Origin: Lathyrus oleraceus
Lineage: Eukaryota > Streptophyta > Magnoliopsida > Fabales > Fabaceae
Assembly (NCBI RefSeq): GCF_024323335.1
Contig: NC_066579.1
Location: forward strand, 51,666,771 to 51,730,770
Direction: 5' to 3'
Length of the DNA: 64,000 nt
The notes under the pieces were generated by a model, which did not search any database, was not told where the DNA came from, and saw nothing but the letters and a program-made list of their open reading frames with translations. The number at the start of each line of letters is the position of its first letter. Position 1 is the first letter of the stretch. This document shows, piece after piece, positions 23,513 through 36,456 of this stretch. Both the position numbers and the translations under genes were made by a program.

Positions 23513-24763
23513 GTTGATTTCTAAACCCATTGAAAATAATGACCCAACACCATCTCCCAATTTTGAATTCCCTGTATTTGAGGCAGAGGAAGATGATGTT
23601 GAAAAGATTCCTGATGAGATCACCCGGCTACTTGAGCATGAAGAGAAGATCATTCAGCCGCATCTTGAGAATCTGGAAACAGTCAACTTGGGGTCTGAAG
23701 ATTTTGTGCGAGAGGTAAAGATTGGGGCACTTCTGGAAGAATCTGTTAAGAAGGGGTTGATTAAGTTGCTACGAGAATACGTTGATGTCTTCGCCTGGTC
23801 ATATGAAGACATGCCTGGTCTAGATACAGATATTGTGCAACATTGCCTCCCTTTGAAACCTGAGTGCGTGCCTGTGAAGCAGAAGCTCAGAAGAACTCAT
23901 CCTGATATGGCAGTGAAGATCAAAGAGGAAGTTCAGAAGCAAATTGATGCGGGGTTCCTGGTGACTTCTATATATCCTCAATGGATGGCAAATATTGTGC
24001 CCATGCCTAAGAAAGATGGAAAAGTCCGGATGTGTGTGGACTATAGAGACTTGAATAAAGCTAGTCCGAAAGATGATTTCCCTCTACCACATATTCATAT
24101 GTTGGTAGATAATACAGCTAAATTCAAAGTCTTCTCGTTTATGGATGGATTTTCCGGATATAATCAGATTAAAATGGCACCCGAGGATATGGAGAAGACA
24201 ACATTCATCACACCTTGGGGAACATTCTGTTATCGAGTGATGCCCTTCGATTTGAAGAACGCCGGAGCCACGTATCAACAAGTTATGACTACCTTGTTCC
24301 ATGACATGATGCACAAGGAGATTGAGGCGTATGTTGACGATATGATCGCTAAGTCAAGATCGGAGGCTGTACTCCCTGTAGAGGTGGAGATCCCATCAAT
24401 GAGAGTCTTGATGGAAGCCAAGTTGACTGATGCTGAATGGGTTCAGAGTCGTTATGACCAGCTGAATTTGATTGAAGAGAAGAGATTGACTGCCATGTGC
24501 CACGGTCAGTTATATCAGCAGAGGATGAAGAAAGCTTTTAATAAGAAGGTCAAGCCTCGTGTGTTCCGAGAAGGTGACCTTGTGCTCAAGAAAGTCTTGT
24601 CTTTCGCGCCCGATTCCAGGGGCAAGTGGACTCCAAACTATGAGGGGCCATATGTTGTTAAGAGAGCTTTTTCAGGCGGTGCTTTGATACTTACAACTAT
24701 GGATGGGGAGGATTTCACTCGTCCTGTGAATTCAGATACAGTCAAGAAATACTTCGCCTAAAA
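23513..24763 (+). pseudogene. pol: Ogre pol: RT fused by deletion to integrase C-terminus
   Basis: Open frame of about 415 codons from the intron acceptor to TAA. Residues 1-about 280 are a normal Tat-type RT start: a linker with FAWSYEDMPGLD, KKDGKVRMCVDYRDLNKASPKDDFPLP, the FSGYNQI segment, and the catalytic motif AYVDDM at about 24330. Directly after KSRS, near 24362, the sequence becomes EAVLPVEVEIPS, which normally lies at the far C-terminal side of integrase, followed by its tail (KWTPNYEGPYVVKRAF and the end). So the rest of RT, RNase H and the integrase catalytic core are absent, and the deletion kept the frame. The product would have no complete enzyme. No ATG begins this frame; it is read through from gag-pro after splicing. 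Confidence 0.9.
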
Positions 24764-27535
24764 AAATAAAAACTGAATAGCTCGCTAAGTTGAAAACCCG
24801 AAAGGGCGGCTTAGGCAAAAATGAGCGTCTCGGTGGATTGAAAACCCGAAAGGGCGATCCAGGCAAAAGTTAGAGACACAAAAAATATATAATAATGATA
24901 TATGTATCCCGATAGATTGAGTACCTCATGTTGGGGAAATCTAGGAAAAAATTAGGGATTTGGCAAGTAATTGCATCCTGACAAGACTTTGTTCTACAAC
25001 TGTCATCCGTCAGAGATCCTTGCTCATTATCAGCCAAAGCTTCAAATACATCGGATTCAAAATTGGTGGAGAAATGGTCATTATATTCAATGTAGACCTT
25101 TTCCAATATATATCACCAATTTCAAATTTGTAAAGATCTATGGAGTCTTGCCATTCGCAGACTACCATTCTATCAAATGAATTTGAGCCTTTTATCCAAT
25201 TATTGGCACTCTTATATGTTTCTACTCAACAAATGTTTTGCATGTTTTGATTAAGAAAATATCATTGTTTTAAACGATCAAATTTTTTATAATTTGTTTT
25301 TAAACAAAGTGAACATTCACAATGACGAAAGGATACTTAGGAGATCCTCAGTGCTCTCCCAAGGGTGGTACGATCCCCAACAGGGTAAGATTTTTGTCCA
25401 TATTCCTGGCATGACTGTATCTCCTCCCTCCGGAACCCCTTGTGGTTTATCCTACCAAGTGGATTGCTTGTTGAGAGTCACCTCTCTTCCCTTCAGCAGA
25501 GTAGCAATCTTTCTTCCTCAGCAGCTTGGATCTCTTTGGGCAAGAACGGTATTTGGTGGTTGATCCCAATAAATCCTTTATCTCCTCGGATAGATTCCCC
25601 AGTAAAGTTATTGGTGTGGTGGACCTTGTCTGTGATAACTCTCGTCCCCAGCTGGAATTATTGATGATTCATCCCCTGCAGAGTTCTTTGCTTCCTGGTA
25701 TCTCTGATCCCCAGCAGATTGGATACTCTCCGGTGAATTTGGCTTTCTCTCTTGAGATGTAGTACCGGGTGGTTGATTCCTGGATATGGTTGTGTTAGAT
25801 ATGTCTGTCTGTCAGCATACATCATACATAAACCACGCATATACATGCATAATTATAACATTCAGATATTCATGTTGCATTCTTTGCCATATATCATTGT
25901 TTGTTGTCTCCTGCTATTTGGTGATATACTTCCCCAAGCAGACGTGTGTGTCTGATCTCTCCATATAGAGTCAGCTCCATAGGCAGAAAGCGTCTATCCT
26001 TTCTTCCATATTCCCCACCGGGTTATATCCTCGTGGATGTTGATTGTTTTTATTCCTTCCCAACACATATACTGGGATGGTTTTCCCCATTGAGTTATAT
26101 CCTCACCGGGACAAGTCTTGATTTGGTGTGCCTATCTAGTTTGATCCTAGATCGGTGTCTTGAGACTCTTTTCCTGTTTCCCCGTGGTAAATGAATAATT
26201 GCTCAATAATTAGTAATTATTATCCCCAACGGAGTCTGTGTTTCTCTACCCTCATACCGGTAGTTGTAAACCCTATTTCTTCCCTTTTTGCAGAGTAACT
26301 ATTTTTGCTCATCTTTAATTGGTGACAGTTATCTCTATCCAATATTCGATGATGATATCCCCTCATCTGCTTGGATAATTGCCCTGATTACGCAATTTAT
26401 CTCCAGCGGGTCATCTCTCGTCTACCTTGTTGTTGTTGGAAACGATTGTTCCTCCCCTAAATTGGTCATCATTATATACCTAGTTTCGGTATCCCGATGC
26501 CTTTTCTTTTTGGTCGATTTATCCTTTATTAACCCAGTAACCGGTTATGGATAATCGTCCATGCGAGTATATTATATACGTTCTGACGGTAATAGATATT
26601 ATATCTCATGCACTCTCGGGTCTAAAGCCTTTTGTTCTTCCCCAGTTGAGTAAGATTCGTATCCCCTTTGTGGAGTCGAATATCCATCCTGTAATCGAGT
26701 TTGCTTTTAGCCCTCTTTTGGATGAGGAGTGTTTTGGGAATATTCCCCAATTCACGCCTTGGTTGGTCACCTATTATATGCCCAGTAACCGGTATCCCTG
26801 GTGTTCCTTTCTCTTTGCTCCCTATTATGACTTTTTGTCCCCTGTGGAGTCAGAGTTCCTGAGTTGAAATATACCTTTTAGGTTTTCCTCAGACATTTTG
26901 AAGTCTTGATATCTCTCACCCTTATGCCGGTCTTGGATATTCATCTCTTCCTGAGCATGTTGTATCTCTCACCCTCATACCTGACGTTCATATCACATGT
27001 CTCCTTGAGCTTATTACCCAATAACCGGTAATACCTCGTCCCGCTGCTTCCCCAGGAGTGTCCTTGTGGACATCCCCAGCGAAGTCCCTCAGTGGATTGT
27101 TTTCATCCGGATTTTATTCGAAGTATCCGCTGTGGATAGTTTTTTGCTGTATTGGCATATTCCCCAATACATGCATCTTCGAGTCAGCTTGAGTCTTTCC
27201 ATTGGATCTTTTTCCTTTGGAATTCTGTTCCCCACGCTTTGAGTCGTGACTTGCTCGCGCATTTTTATCCTTTTTCTATCCCAAGGAGAGTCCCCAGGGT
27301 CTTGGTCCCATGGAGTGAATTGCTCATATGAATTATCAGTGGCTTCTGATTTCTTTGCTTTTGTGGACACATATCTCCACAGAGTGCTACCATTTTTCAT
27401 ACCTACATTTGCATCATGAGGTCTCTTAGGGAGAAAAATTCGTCTCTTTGTTATTATTTAAGCCCATTTTACCCCGTCGAGACGAAGATTTTAACCTTCA
27501 CTTCTCCGGCTAGAATGACCTTAAATAGGGGCATC
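24764..27535 (+). other. Ogre 3' untranslated region, 2.8 kb
   Basis: No coding recognised. At 24793-24865 a short direct repeat (TTGAAAACCCGAAAGGGCG, twice, about 46 bp apart) follows pol. From about 25330 to 27450 there are many irregularly spaced TCCCCAG/GGAGT-like motifs, giving a pyrimidine-rich plus strand. The frames listed in this stretch share no domain. It ends in the polypurine tract before the 3' LTR. Confidence 0.75.
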
Positions 27536-29584
27536 TGTAAGACCCCAATTTTGACCCTAAAATCCCTCATGGCATCATAACATTGCATTTGCATTGCCTC
27601 AAGGATCTTTAGCATCTTGGTTCCCTTTGCCTTTGGGTGGGACTCCTTGTGATTGGTTTGAGATCACCAAGCATGCTTGAATTATACATTATTGTTTCTC
27701 TTACTTTTGTTTACTAACCAAAAGCACAAAAATGTGTCACTAACATCTTTTGTTTGAAGCTTGAGTATCATCCAAGACACTTTGTGGGTTCTATTTAGAT
27801 GATCAGTCAACACAAGGGAATGGCTTGAGATACTTCCAACAGGTTCAAATGGGGTCTATTCGTCAGTCAAAACGTTAATCTTGAAGGAGCAAAAGTTTGT
27901 TCATGAGCTGTCATGCTCGCTAGGCGAGCAGAATGGGTCGCCTAGCGAGTCCCAAGAAAAGCCACCAGAATCACCTACGCTCAGAGGAATTTCTTGAACT
28001 TTCATGCTCGCTAGGCGAAGCCCACATGTTTAAAAAAAACAAAAAAAAAGAACGAAAAATAAATAAATAAAATATAACAGAAAATTTTTGGACTTGGGCC
28101 TCTCTCATTTGAGCCCACAGGTCCACAAAAATCAGGTTATAAATTCAGAGTTTCAGTGAAACAAAAGGGATTTCTATTCCTATTACCCTGGCAGGGAAAA
28201 AGATAGTGAGAGAAGAGCTAACAGAGTTCAGAGCAACCTCCAGAGACTGAAGGGAACTCATCTGCAAAGAACCAATTCCATCTCATATAAACCCTCAGAT
28301 TGCTTTGCAAACCCAACCGGTCAATTCAATTTCATTCGGTCTCTCCAATCAGGTTTGCCCTTATTCCCATTACTTTATGCTTTTAATTTGAATGCTCTGA
28401 ATGTATGAGGTATTATGGGTGAATTTGATACCCTTTTGATGCATGTGTTTGACAAGAGGTTTATGCCTCCTACCCTTGGTTGCTTTTTGTGAGCTTTTTG
28501 TGAATTTTAATGGCATGATTCATGTGGTTACATTTTGATTTGGGGGCAACTCTTGATTACCCTATCTTGTTTCTCTAACCTGTTTGTTGAGTTTTGTTTT
28601 GTGAGGACTCATATGACTCTTGCAGAGATGGCTTGCCTGGTGTTCCACTTTATTTGTGGGATACCACCTGGAGGTTTATTCCGATTACCTGTACTGACTC
28701 GCTTTCTTTGATGGTGCTAGCTTGAGAGATCTCTGGGTTTCTTACCTCTTTAATTGTTGTTACTTCGGATCTTTATCCGTACGGTAGATCTCTCGATCCC
28801 TTTACTTTTCCCGCACGTTACTGATTTCTTAGGTTTCGTATAGCCTCTCGTGGCCTGTCATTTAAGGTAGCGCGGTTCCTTCATCTAGGACTGCCTTTTT
28901 GCATGAGCATCCCTAAAACCCCAAACTCATTGATTTTTCTTCTCCTAAGAACACGTTTACTCCTTCTACTACAGGCGAGTAAGTCTCCAAAGGTCGAGCA
29001 TCCGGTAGATTGCGTAGTAACGTCGTTCAAACCCTTAACCCATAGTTAGTCGAACTACGTTTTGCTCTGATTCTCATTCCAGATGAGATACGTAGGCATA
29101 AGATGCGATGTCTTACCGAGCATACTCCTCTTTAACCCATAGGTAGCCGAGCTACGAAGACTCTGATTCTCAGATTCAGATGAGATACGTATGCAGTGGA
29201 TGCGACATCCGTGCGAGTCATTTTCTTTTGACCCTTCTTTTAGTAAGTAGTACATTAGATAACCATACATGCTTTTCTCATCCCTTCAATCATGTTTGCA
29301 CAAATAAATTTTCACAAAAAACAACAACCTTTGCAACAAATGTGAGAAGGGCTCCCTAGGAGTACCTAGGATGCTTTGGGTGCCTAATACCTTCCCATTG
29401 CATAACCAACCCCCTTACCCAGATCTCTGACATTTTTACTAGTTTTTGATTCGATAAAACTTTTAGGTTTTTGTTCGCTTTCTAGTCATTCCTTTGGATG
29501 AATAGAAGTGCGGTGGCGACTCGACTTGTATGATTTACCTTGGATTTAGTCAATATCTCTAATGGTAACGAATACCTCGCTACA
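27536..29584 (+). repeat. 3' LTR of the Ogre element (2049 bp)
   Basis: Second LTR copy. The purine-rich AAATAGGGG tract just upstream (about 27523-27531) is the likely polypurine tract. It differs from the 5' LTR by about 37 substitutions and a few short indels, the largest in an A-rich run near 28030. The copy of the 12-bp inverted repeat lies at 27916-27949. Confidence 0.96.
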
Positions 29585-29589
29585 ATAGG

Positions 29590-30934
29590 TGACATCTACC
29601 CAAGGGTGCAATCTACGCACTTGGTTATTCATTAGATGCCTAAAAATATGATACTTAATGGCCTACTTCGTAGCGCATGCTCACACACAGAGAAGAGTAA
29701 GTTCAAGGAAGACAACCATGCCTCTTTCACTTTGTATGGAGGTGGTTAAATTTAAAAACATTATCAGACCAATAATCACTTAGAAACCTGGTTAACCTCC
29801 CCAACAGTGAAAATCAAATTCCCTAAAGGTTGCACACCCACCGACGAAATAGTGTCATGTCAACAAATGATTGTGTCATTAAAGTCATATTTGATTTATA
29901 GACAACAAACCTACCATGCCTATTAATAGGTCATCACCCTGTGAATGGTAAACGAGATGTGGCAAGAATTAAAAACAATAAATTCTAAAAAGTCTCATCA
30001 CATACTAATAAGTAAAAAGAATAATATTAAAAGAATAAGAATAATAATCTAAATTTGAAGAAATAAGATCAATGGGCCATAATGAAGAAGATCCGAAAAT
30101 GCCTCTGAGCATTAAGTGTTGTTCGATCAAGACCAAATATCAACGAACATGAACAATTAAGAACTGGTGTCTTCATTTGGAAGTTCTTAAACACTTGAAA
30201 CTCTAAAATACAACTATAAAAAGCAAGAGGGGTCTTTCTTAAAAGATATACAATTTGAATATAATTTTCATTAAATATGTCTTTGTTAAACAAACTTAAT
30301 TGATAGTTGTCCAATGATATCAAATGTAGGGACACTAGTTCGAATTTACGACATCCTATTTACTCACATTTAAAATAGTAAATTTCAACAACTAAACTCC
30401 TTAATAAAAAAATTCATTAGACCGAATTCATTATAAGAGCTATAATCATTGTCCTTGAAGATTCGTTATACCCGAACATGTTGAAGAATGAACTTGCAAG
30501 TTGCAACAAAAGAGACCAAACACTAGTCCGGTTCAATTTTCTAAAACAAATCTTTTAAGGAACACAAACTCAAACACCCTTCATTAATATTCCATATGAT
30601 GTTAGGAATATAATATTGCACTGCACTGCACCCAATAGTTACCAATTAAACATAAGATTCGTACGTATACAACCCTGCACCATTGGTTACCATGTGTTCC
30701 CACGTAACTTTGTTTCTACTTTCTAGTTAGTTGCCTCCACGTAGTTACGTACCCATCATGTTGTTCACTTTTCACATGCATAAAATTAAGTTTTTTTTTT
30801 ATGTTGTTAATTTAGAACACTTTTTAGTAGTTATAACAAACATCTAAGAAAATGGTAGGTTTCAGGAAATTATCATAGTTATCAACATTTTTAATAACTG
30901 ATATTTTGTAAAAAAAATACATATTCTCTCTCTT
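29590..30934. other. Unrecognised DNA right of the Ogre insertion
   Basis: Continuation of the DNA at 14501-15274. AT-rich, with stop codons in all frames within short distances; the 88-codon minus-strand frame at 30069-30335 has no recognisable domain. Confidence 0.5.
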
Positions 30935-31454
30935 TAGAAATTTGGGTTAACAATCAATGTGTTAGGGTTACTCTTTAATCATTCAAGAGTTAAAGATATT
31001 TAATTAATATTAAAATAAATTTGTGGGTAAAAAACATAAATATCATAAAATGTAGAATTGTTGTGAAGATACCATATATCAATATCTAATTTGATAAAAG
31101 GGTTAAATTAAAATATTAAAAATTAAGAAATAATTTTATGATTATTTATATGAGTTATGATCTTCATTTGTATAGAAGACGGGAAAAACATTGTTCATCG
31201 GAATTCTCTCTTTATCCCCATCAAAAGAGATTCAAGAAATCCTAAGAAACTCTATAAAATGGAAGATCACATACCCGCGAACATGAGAGAATCCCAATGA
31301 CAAACACATGTAAGTTCCCGCTTTCATTCTCTGATTGAATTCTGATACGAGTTTAAGGGACATGAGTTGATGGGTTATCGACTCATAGGGATTAGTCAAG
31401 AGTTCTGCTCTTGATTTTTATATGAGTAGAACTCATATATGAATAGATCTAACA
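30935..31454 (+). repeat. Left LTR of the degenerate copia element
   Basis: Homologous over its length to 36882-37413, with many substitutions. The start is approximate; the end at AACA (31454) precedes the degraded primer site. Confidence 0.75.
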
Positions 31455-32523
31455 AATGGTTTCAGCGTCACCTATATCTAATTAAATTTAATTTATTTAT
31501 TTTTAAATTAGGGTTCCAAAATTGAGATCCTTTTGATCTTCTGATTTTGTATAAGGTTCATGTCTTTTTATCATAATTCATTATTTTGGTCTTAATTGAT
31601 TAAAAAGTATTTATAATTTTAAATCATGTTGCCGTCAATATATTTTGTCAAGCGAAATTGTAAATATAAATGAAAAAATATGCTTAGATATCAGTTTCAT
31701 GTGATAACACATGTCGCAAGTAACATGTTTTTTAAGATTGTGACGATAATAGCATGAGTATAATAAGTTTACGCCAATATTCCATTAGATTAGGCTGTTA
31801 CATTTGTTGTACATGTTTAATAATATATAAAAATTATATTATTTTTTAATAATTAATAATATATGTGATTTAATGTAAAAATTTCAATTTTTTTAGGCCT
31901 TTTGCATAATTTGGAATTGTGGTGTTTTGTTGTGCTTTCACATAACAACGCAGACACGTATTGAAACACTATCAGGTCTTGCTAGTTTGCATGGTTGTGT
32001 CTCTCAGTTATTTTATCTATTAACTTTGATAAATTTATATTCTAATTTTGGCTACGGTTTGTATTTTATACAATAGTTTAATATTTTAAATGAGTCTATT
32101 AAAATAAAAAGCCACCAAAGTGACTACTTTTATGGAGATTACTCATGATAAATATTAAATAATTTTATTTATTTATTTTGTATGTGTGTTTATCCATGTG
32201 AGTGTCAACCGATCCAATGGTCAGTTGATGTTTGGTCGGATTTCGTACATACATGTGATGGTAAACATGTGATAATTATAATGTTTCACATGTGAATGAT
32301 AAATCAATCTAAAGAATGGTTTATTATTTGACATGTTTTTATTATCAACATTTGATCATTACAACAAGAGTATCAATAACAATCAATATTATTGTCCTAA
32401 AACTTGATATTGATGGTGCACTATGTATCTTGAGATAGGTTATGCCGTAATTTGAACATATTAAATATTTGGTATATTTTTGTTGTAAGTATATTTATGG
32501 TATTTATTTTTGTTCTATTTTCA
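31455..32523 (+). other. Leader of the degenerate copia element
   Basis: AT-rich region between the primer site and gag. No coding recognised. Its first about 110 bp recur after the right LTR at 37414-37530. Confidence 0.6.
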
Positions 32524-33127
32524 GCTTCAATTACATCAATATCTATTAATCTGAGTTATCTTCCAATCTTTAATGGGATTATTTTATGGAATGGAAAGAG
32601 AACATGAAAATTATTTTTGGCTACATGGATCTTGACCTTACACTAAGGAAGGATCAACCACCTTTTCCTACAGATTATAGTGCCTTTGAACATAGGATAA
32701 AATACGAAAAGTGGGATCAATCCAATTGCACGAGTCTCGTGATTATTAAACGTGTCATTCCTGAGGTCTTTAGGGGTACTATCTCGAAAGAGATAACAAG
32801 TGCCAAAGACTTTATTGCTCAGATTAAAAAGCACTTTGCAAAAGGTGATAAGGCGGAAATAAGTATTGTTCTCCAGAACTTGATTTCCATGAAGTATCAA
32901 GGCAAAAAAAAACAAGGGAATACATTATAGGCATGTCAAATATTGTTTCAAAACATAAGGCACTAAAGCTCAAGTTATCGAAAGACTTGCTCATTCATTT
33001 AGTATTACTCTCTCTTCCTTCAAAATTCGGTCAGTTAAAGATATCTTATAATTGTCAAAATGATAAAAATAAGTCTATTAATGAGCTCATTTCATTTTGT
33101 ATACAAGAAGAGCAAGGATTGAAATAA
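32524..33127 (+). pseudogene. gag: Copia gag remnant (UBN2-like), frameshifted
   Basis: Capsid gene in three frame segments. An N-terminal piece (32524-about 32580) reads LSYLPIFNGI; the frame shifts near 32580 into 32586-32930, starting EWKENMKIIFGYMDLDL, the usual WKxNM segment of copia gag. It shifts again in an A-run at about 32900-32909 into 32933-33127 (SNIVSKHKALKLKLSKDLLIHLVLLSLP). No zinc knuckle is recognised after it. Non-functional. Confidence 0.8.
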
Positions 33128-34560
33128 GATAAGGTATACAGTGCTCATTTTGTTGGAACCTCTAAAGACAAGGGAAAAATAAAGGAAACTTATGAGTCCA
33201 AGAATGAAGCTGCAAATGCTTTGGTCTGTTTTAAGGTCAATTTAGCTTCAGTACCTAGAAACACTTGTGATTTGACTCTAATACAAGTTCTAACATCAGT
33301 GTTTCAATAAGGGGTTGCTTGGACTACCGAAAGACAAATGATGTTGAAAGATACATCCATGTTTCAAATGGCAAGTCGGTGGAGGTGGAAGTTGTAGGGA
33401 ATTTTATATTATTAATGTGTAAAGAATTTTATTTGGATTTAAAAGACACTTTGGTGGTACCCTAATTCAGGCAGAATTTAATTCTGATTTCTTATTTGAA
33501 CAAATCAGGTTATTTATGTCCATTTGAAAACTATAAATTCAAGTTGTCTTTCAATTCATATATTTTTTGAACTAGTTCACTTATGGGTTATGATAATCTA
33601 TATTTACTAGACATGATAGCTACCTATGGCGAATCCTTAAATGTGGAATCACGTGGTACTAAGTATAAAATCGACAATAACAATTTAGGAGCATTATGGC
33701 ACAAACGCCTAGGTCACATCTCTAAAAATAGAGTTAAGTGACTAATGTCAGGTAGAATTTTGGATTATGTTGACTTCACAAACTTTGATGTTTAAGTTGA
33801 ATTCACAAACTTTGATGTTTATGTTGATTGCGTTAAAGGTATATAGACCAAAACAAAGAAATTTGGTGCATATAGAGTTACAAATGTCTTAAAATTGATA
33901 CATACGAACATTTATGGACCATTTCTTACACCTTCTTGGAATGGCCAATAGTATTTTATATCATTCCTAGACGATTATTCTAGATATATATACATATTTA
34001 TTATACATGAAAAGTCTCAATCATCGGATGTGTTCAAATCATTTAAGGTTGAAGTTGAGAATCAACTCAACAAAAGAATTAAGAGTGTCAACTGACTATG
34101 GCAGTGAATATTACGGAAGATATGATGGTTCAGGTGAACAACGTCTGGGGACTTTTTCTAAATACCTAGAGGAATATGCAATCATCCCACAATACACCAT
34201 GACAGGGTCACCTATCATGAATGGTGTACCTGAAAGATAAAACCAAACTATTAAGGATATGGTAAAAAGTATGATTTATCATCCCACCTTGCTAGAGGTA
34301 CTATGGGGAGAGACACTAAAGACCACAACTTACATTCTAAATATAGTACCAACCAAGGCAGCTGCCAAACCACCTTATGAGCTTTAGAATGGATGAAATC
34401 CTACTATGAGCCATTTTAACGTATGTGGACGTCCAACTAAGGCAAGGCCTTATAGGCCAAATGAAAAGAAAATGGACTCACGAACAGTGAGCTACTACTT
34501 TATTGGTTATTCTGAAAGATCTAAGGGCTAAACATTTTATGATCCCTAATTAAACTCAAT
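33128..34560 (+). pseudogene. pol: Copia protease and integrase remnants
   Basis: Several frames. Protease and linker-like residues occur at 33250-33600, with KSVEVE and KDTLVVP-like segments. A pre-integrase segment LWHKRLGHISKNRVK lies at about 33696-33740. Integrase-like FISFLDDYSRYIYIF is at about 33956, and a decayed core with many stops follows to about 34550, including a GYSERSKG-like segment near 34505. An internal near-duplication, TTCACAAACTTTGATGTTTA, occurs twice at about 33774-33823. Clearly dead. Confidence 0.75.
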
Positions 34561-34929
34561 TTCTGAGAAGGGAACAACCACATTCTTTAAGTATATTGAG
34601 CTTGAGGGAAGAATAAGGTTGAATACTTTGTTTTAGAGGAAGAATCAGTAACAATTCCATAATCGATTCATACAGTTGGTTTTGACAAGCAGGTATGGAA
34701 CCTCCACAAGACATTGTTGAATTTCCTCCTACTCAAGATGATTTGGTAATTCATGAAGAACAAACTCAATATCCTCAATAACAAGTGTTACAAGAACCAA
34801 TAACTTTGCGGAGATCCACTAGAGAAAGTAGAAATGTTATTCCGAATGATTACATAGTCTTTCTCCAAGAATATGAGGAAAATAATGGTATGATGGAAGT
34901 TAATCCAATCAACTTTCGCCAAGCCATGT

Positions 34930-35622
34930 AGGATTCCAATCATAAAAGTGGATTGTAGAAATGAAAGAGGAGTATAAGTCCATGCAAGACAATAAGGTTT
35001 TGGAACTTGTCCCTTTATTAGTAGGTGTGAAACCCATTGGTTACAAATGGATTTTTAAGACCAAGCAAGATTATAACGGTAATGCAGAGAGGTATAAGAC
35101 TCGTCTTGTGGCAAAAGGCTATACCTAAAAGGAAGGGAATGACTTTAAATAGACTTTCTCTCCGATTTCATCAAAAGAATCTTTTAGGACAATCATGTTT
35201 ATTGTTGCACACTATGATTTGGAACTCGATCAAATGGATGTCAAGACAAGTTTTCTCAATGACAACATTGATGAAACAATTTATATGGTGCAACCAGAAA
35301 AACTTGTGTCAGGAGACTCAAAGAATATGGTTTGCAAATTGACAAAATTCATTTATGGACTTAAGCAGGCGTCTCTTTAGTGATACCACAAGTTTCATGA
35401 AGTAATTCTCTCTTTTGGTTTTAAGGTGAATGTTGTTGAGGACTATGTGTATCACAAATTCAATGAGACTAAGTACATATTCTTAATCATGTATGTTGAT
35501 GGCATACTGCTTATCACTAATGATATTGGCATGATGCACGAAACCAAGAAACTTCTATCCAAAAAATTTGAAATGAAATATCTTGGTGACACATCCTTTG
35601 TATTAGGAATTCAGATACACTG
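34930..35622 (+). pseudogene. pol: Copia reverse transcriptase remnant with YVDG
   Basis: Recognisable copia RT: EEYKSMQDNKVLELV, GYKWIFKTKQDYNG, ERYKTRLVAKGYT, QMDVKTSFLNDNIDETIYMVQPE, CKLTKFIYGLKQASL and MYVDGILLITND. Stops interrupt at several points (TAA after KGYT near 35127, TAG near 35378). The catalytic YVDD is YVDG at about 35493, which should abolish activity on its own. The rest of the palm is well preserved. Confidence 0.88.
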
Positions 35623-36456
35623 AGATTGATCTTGGAGTATGATGTGATTGTCAAAAAGGAGCTATATCGATAAGGTACTTAAAAGGTTTGCCATGCAGGA
35701 TTGTACACAAGGGGATACTCCAGTTTATAAGGGAGACAAATTTAGTCTCAGTCAATGCCCAAAAGGAAATTTAGAAATTCAAGAAATGAAAAAGATTCCT
35801 TATGTGTCAGCTGTAGGGAGTGTGATGTATGCCAAAATATGTATGCGTCCAAATATTGCATTCATAGTTGGGATGTTAGGAAGCTATTTGAGCAATTCGA
35901 GAATGGATGATTGGAAAGCGGTCAAAAGGTTCATGAGGTATTTAAAGAGAACTAAATAATAATTCTCACATATAAAAGGTCAGACCATTTGGAGATCACT
36001 AGATATTTTGACTCTGATTTTGTAGGATACCAAGATAGAAAAATATACACTTTGGGTTATATCTAGATGTTGGGTGGTGGTGCCGTTTCTTAGCATAATG
36101 CCAAGTAAACTATCATTGCTTCATCCATCATGGCAGAAGAATTTATAGCATGATTTGAGGCATCTAACCGTGGTGTTTGATTGAGGGACTTAGTCACTGG
36201 GATGTTAATTATGGAAGAAATTGAAAGACCACTTAAGTTATACTATGACAATAATATGAGATCAATCAATTTAAAATATATTGATATTAAGTTCCTAGTG
36301 ATTAAAGAAAGGGTACAAAGCAGACAGGTTTCAATAGAACATTTAGGTACGAACTCCATGATAGCACATCCTATTACAAAAAGTCTTCCATCCAAGATCT
36401 TTCATGGGCATACTGCTCATATGGGTGTTTTATTGTTTGAGGAATATTTGGTTTAA
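35623..36456 (+). pseudogene. pol: Copia RNase H remnant
   Basis: Connection and RNase H: QGDTPVYKGDKFSLSQCPK, YVSAVGSVMYAKICMRPNIAF, DDWKAVKRFMRYLKRTK, then with stops a DSDFVGYQD-like segment near 36010 and a C-terminal open part 36181-36456 with KLYYDNN and VSIEHLGTNSMIAHPITKSLPSKIFHGHTAHMGV. This tail is typical of copia pol. Its stop is followed by about 420 bp of 3' untranslated region before the LTR. Confidence 0.85.

Larger units (their letters stand above)
15275..29584 (+). mobile_element. Ogre-type Ty3/gypsy element (Tat lineage), deleted copy
   Basis: Full insertion of 14,310 bp. Seen: LTRs at 15275-17315 and 27536-29584, both starting TGTAAGA and ending GCTACA; perfect target duplication ATAGG (15270-15274, 29585-29589); primer site matching tRNA-Arg at 17322-17340; an ORF upstream of gag; gag-pro; an intron-like gap; RT; and a 2.8-kb 3' untranslated region. 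The extra upstream ORF, the tRNA-Arg primer and the intron between protease and RT are hallmarks of Ogre in legumes. Known Ogres are much longer; this one lacks most of RT, all of RNase H and the integrase core. I count about 37 substitutions between the LTRs (about 1.8%), so it is fairly young. Confidence 0.95.

Noticed and set aside
25294..26867. Series of plus-strand frames (89, 74, 78, 82, 88 and 106 codons) as a possible hidden gene in the Ogre 3' region
   Set aside because: Frames change phase constantly, share no protein family features, and the composition is explained by recurring CCCCAG-type DNA words.
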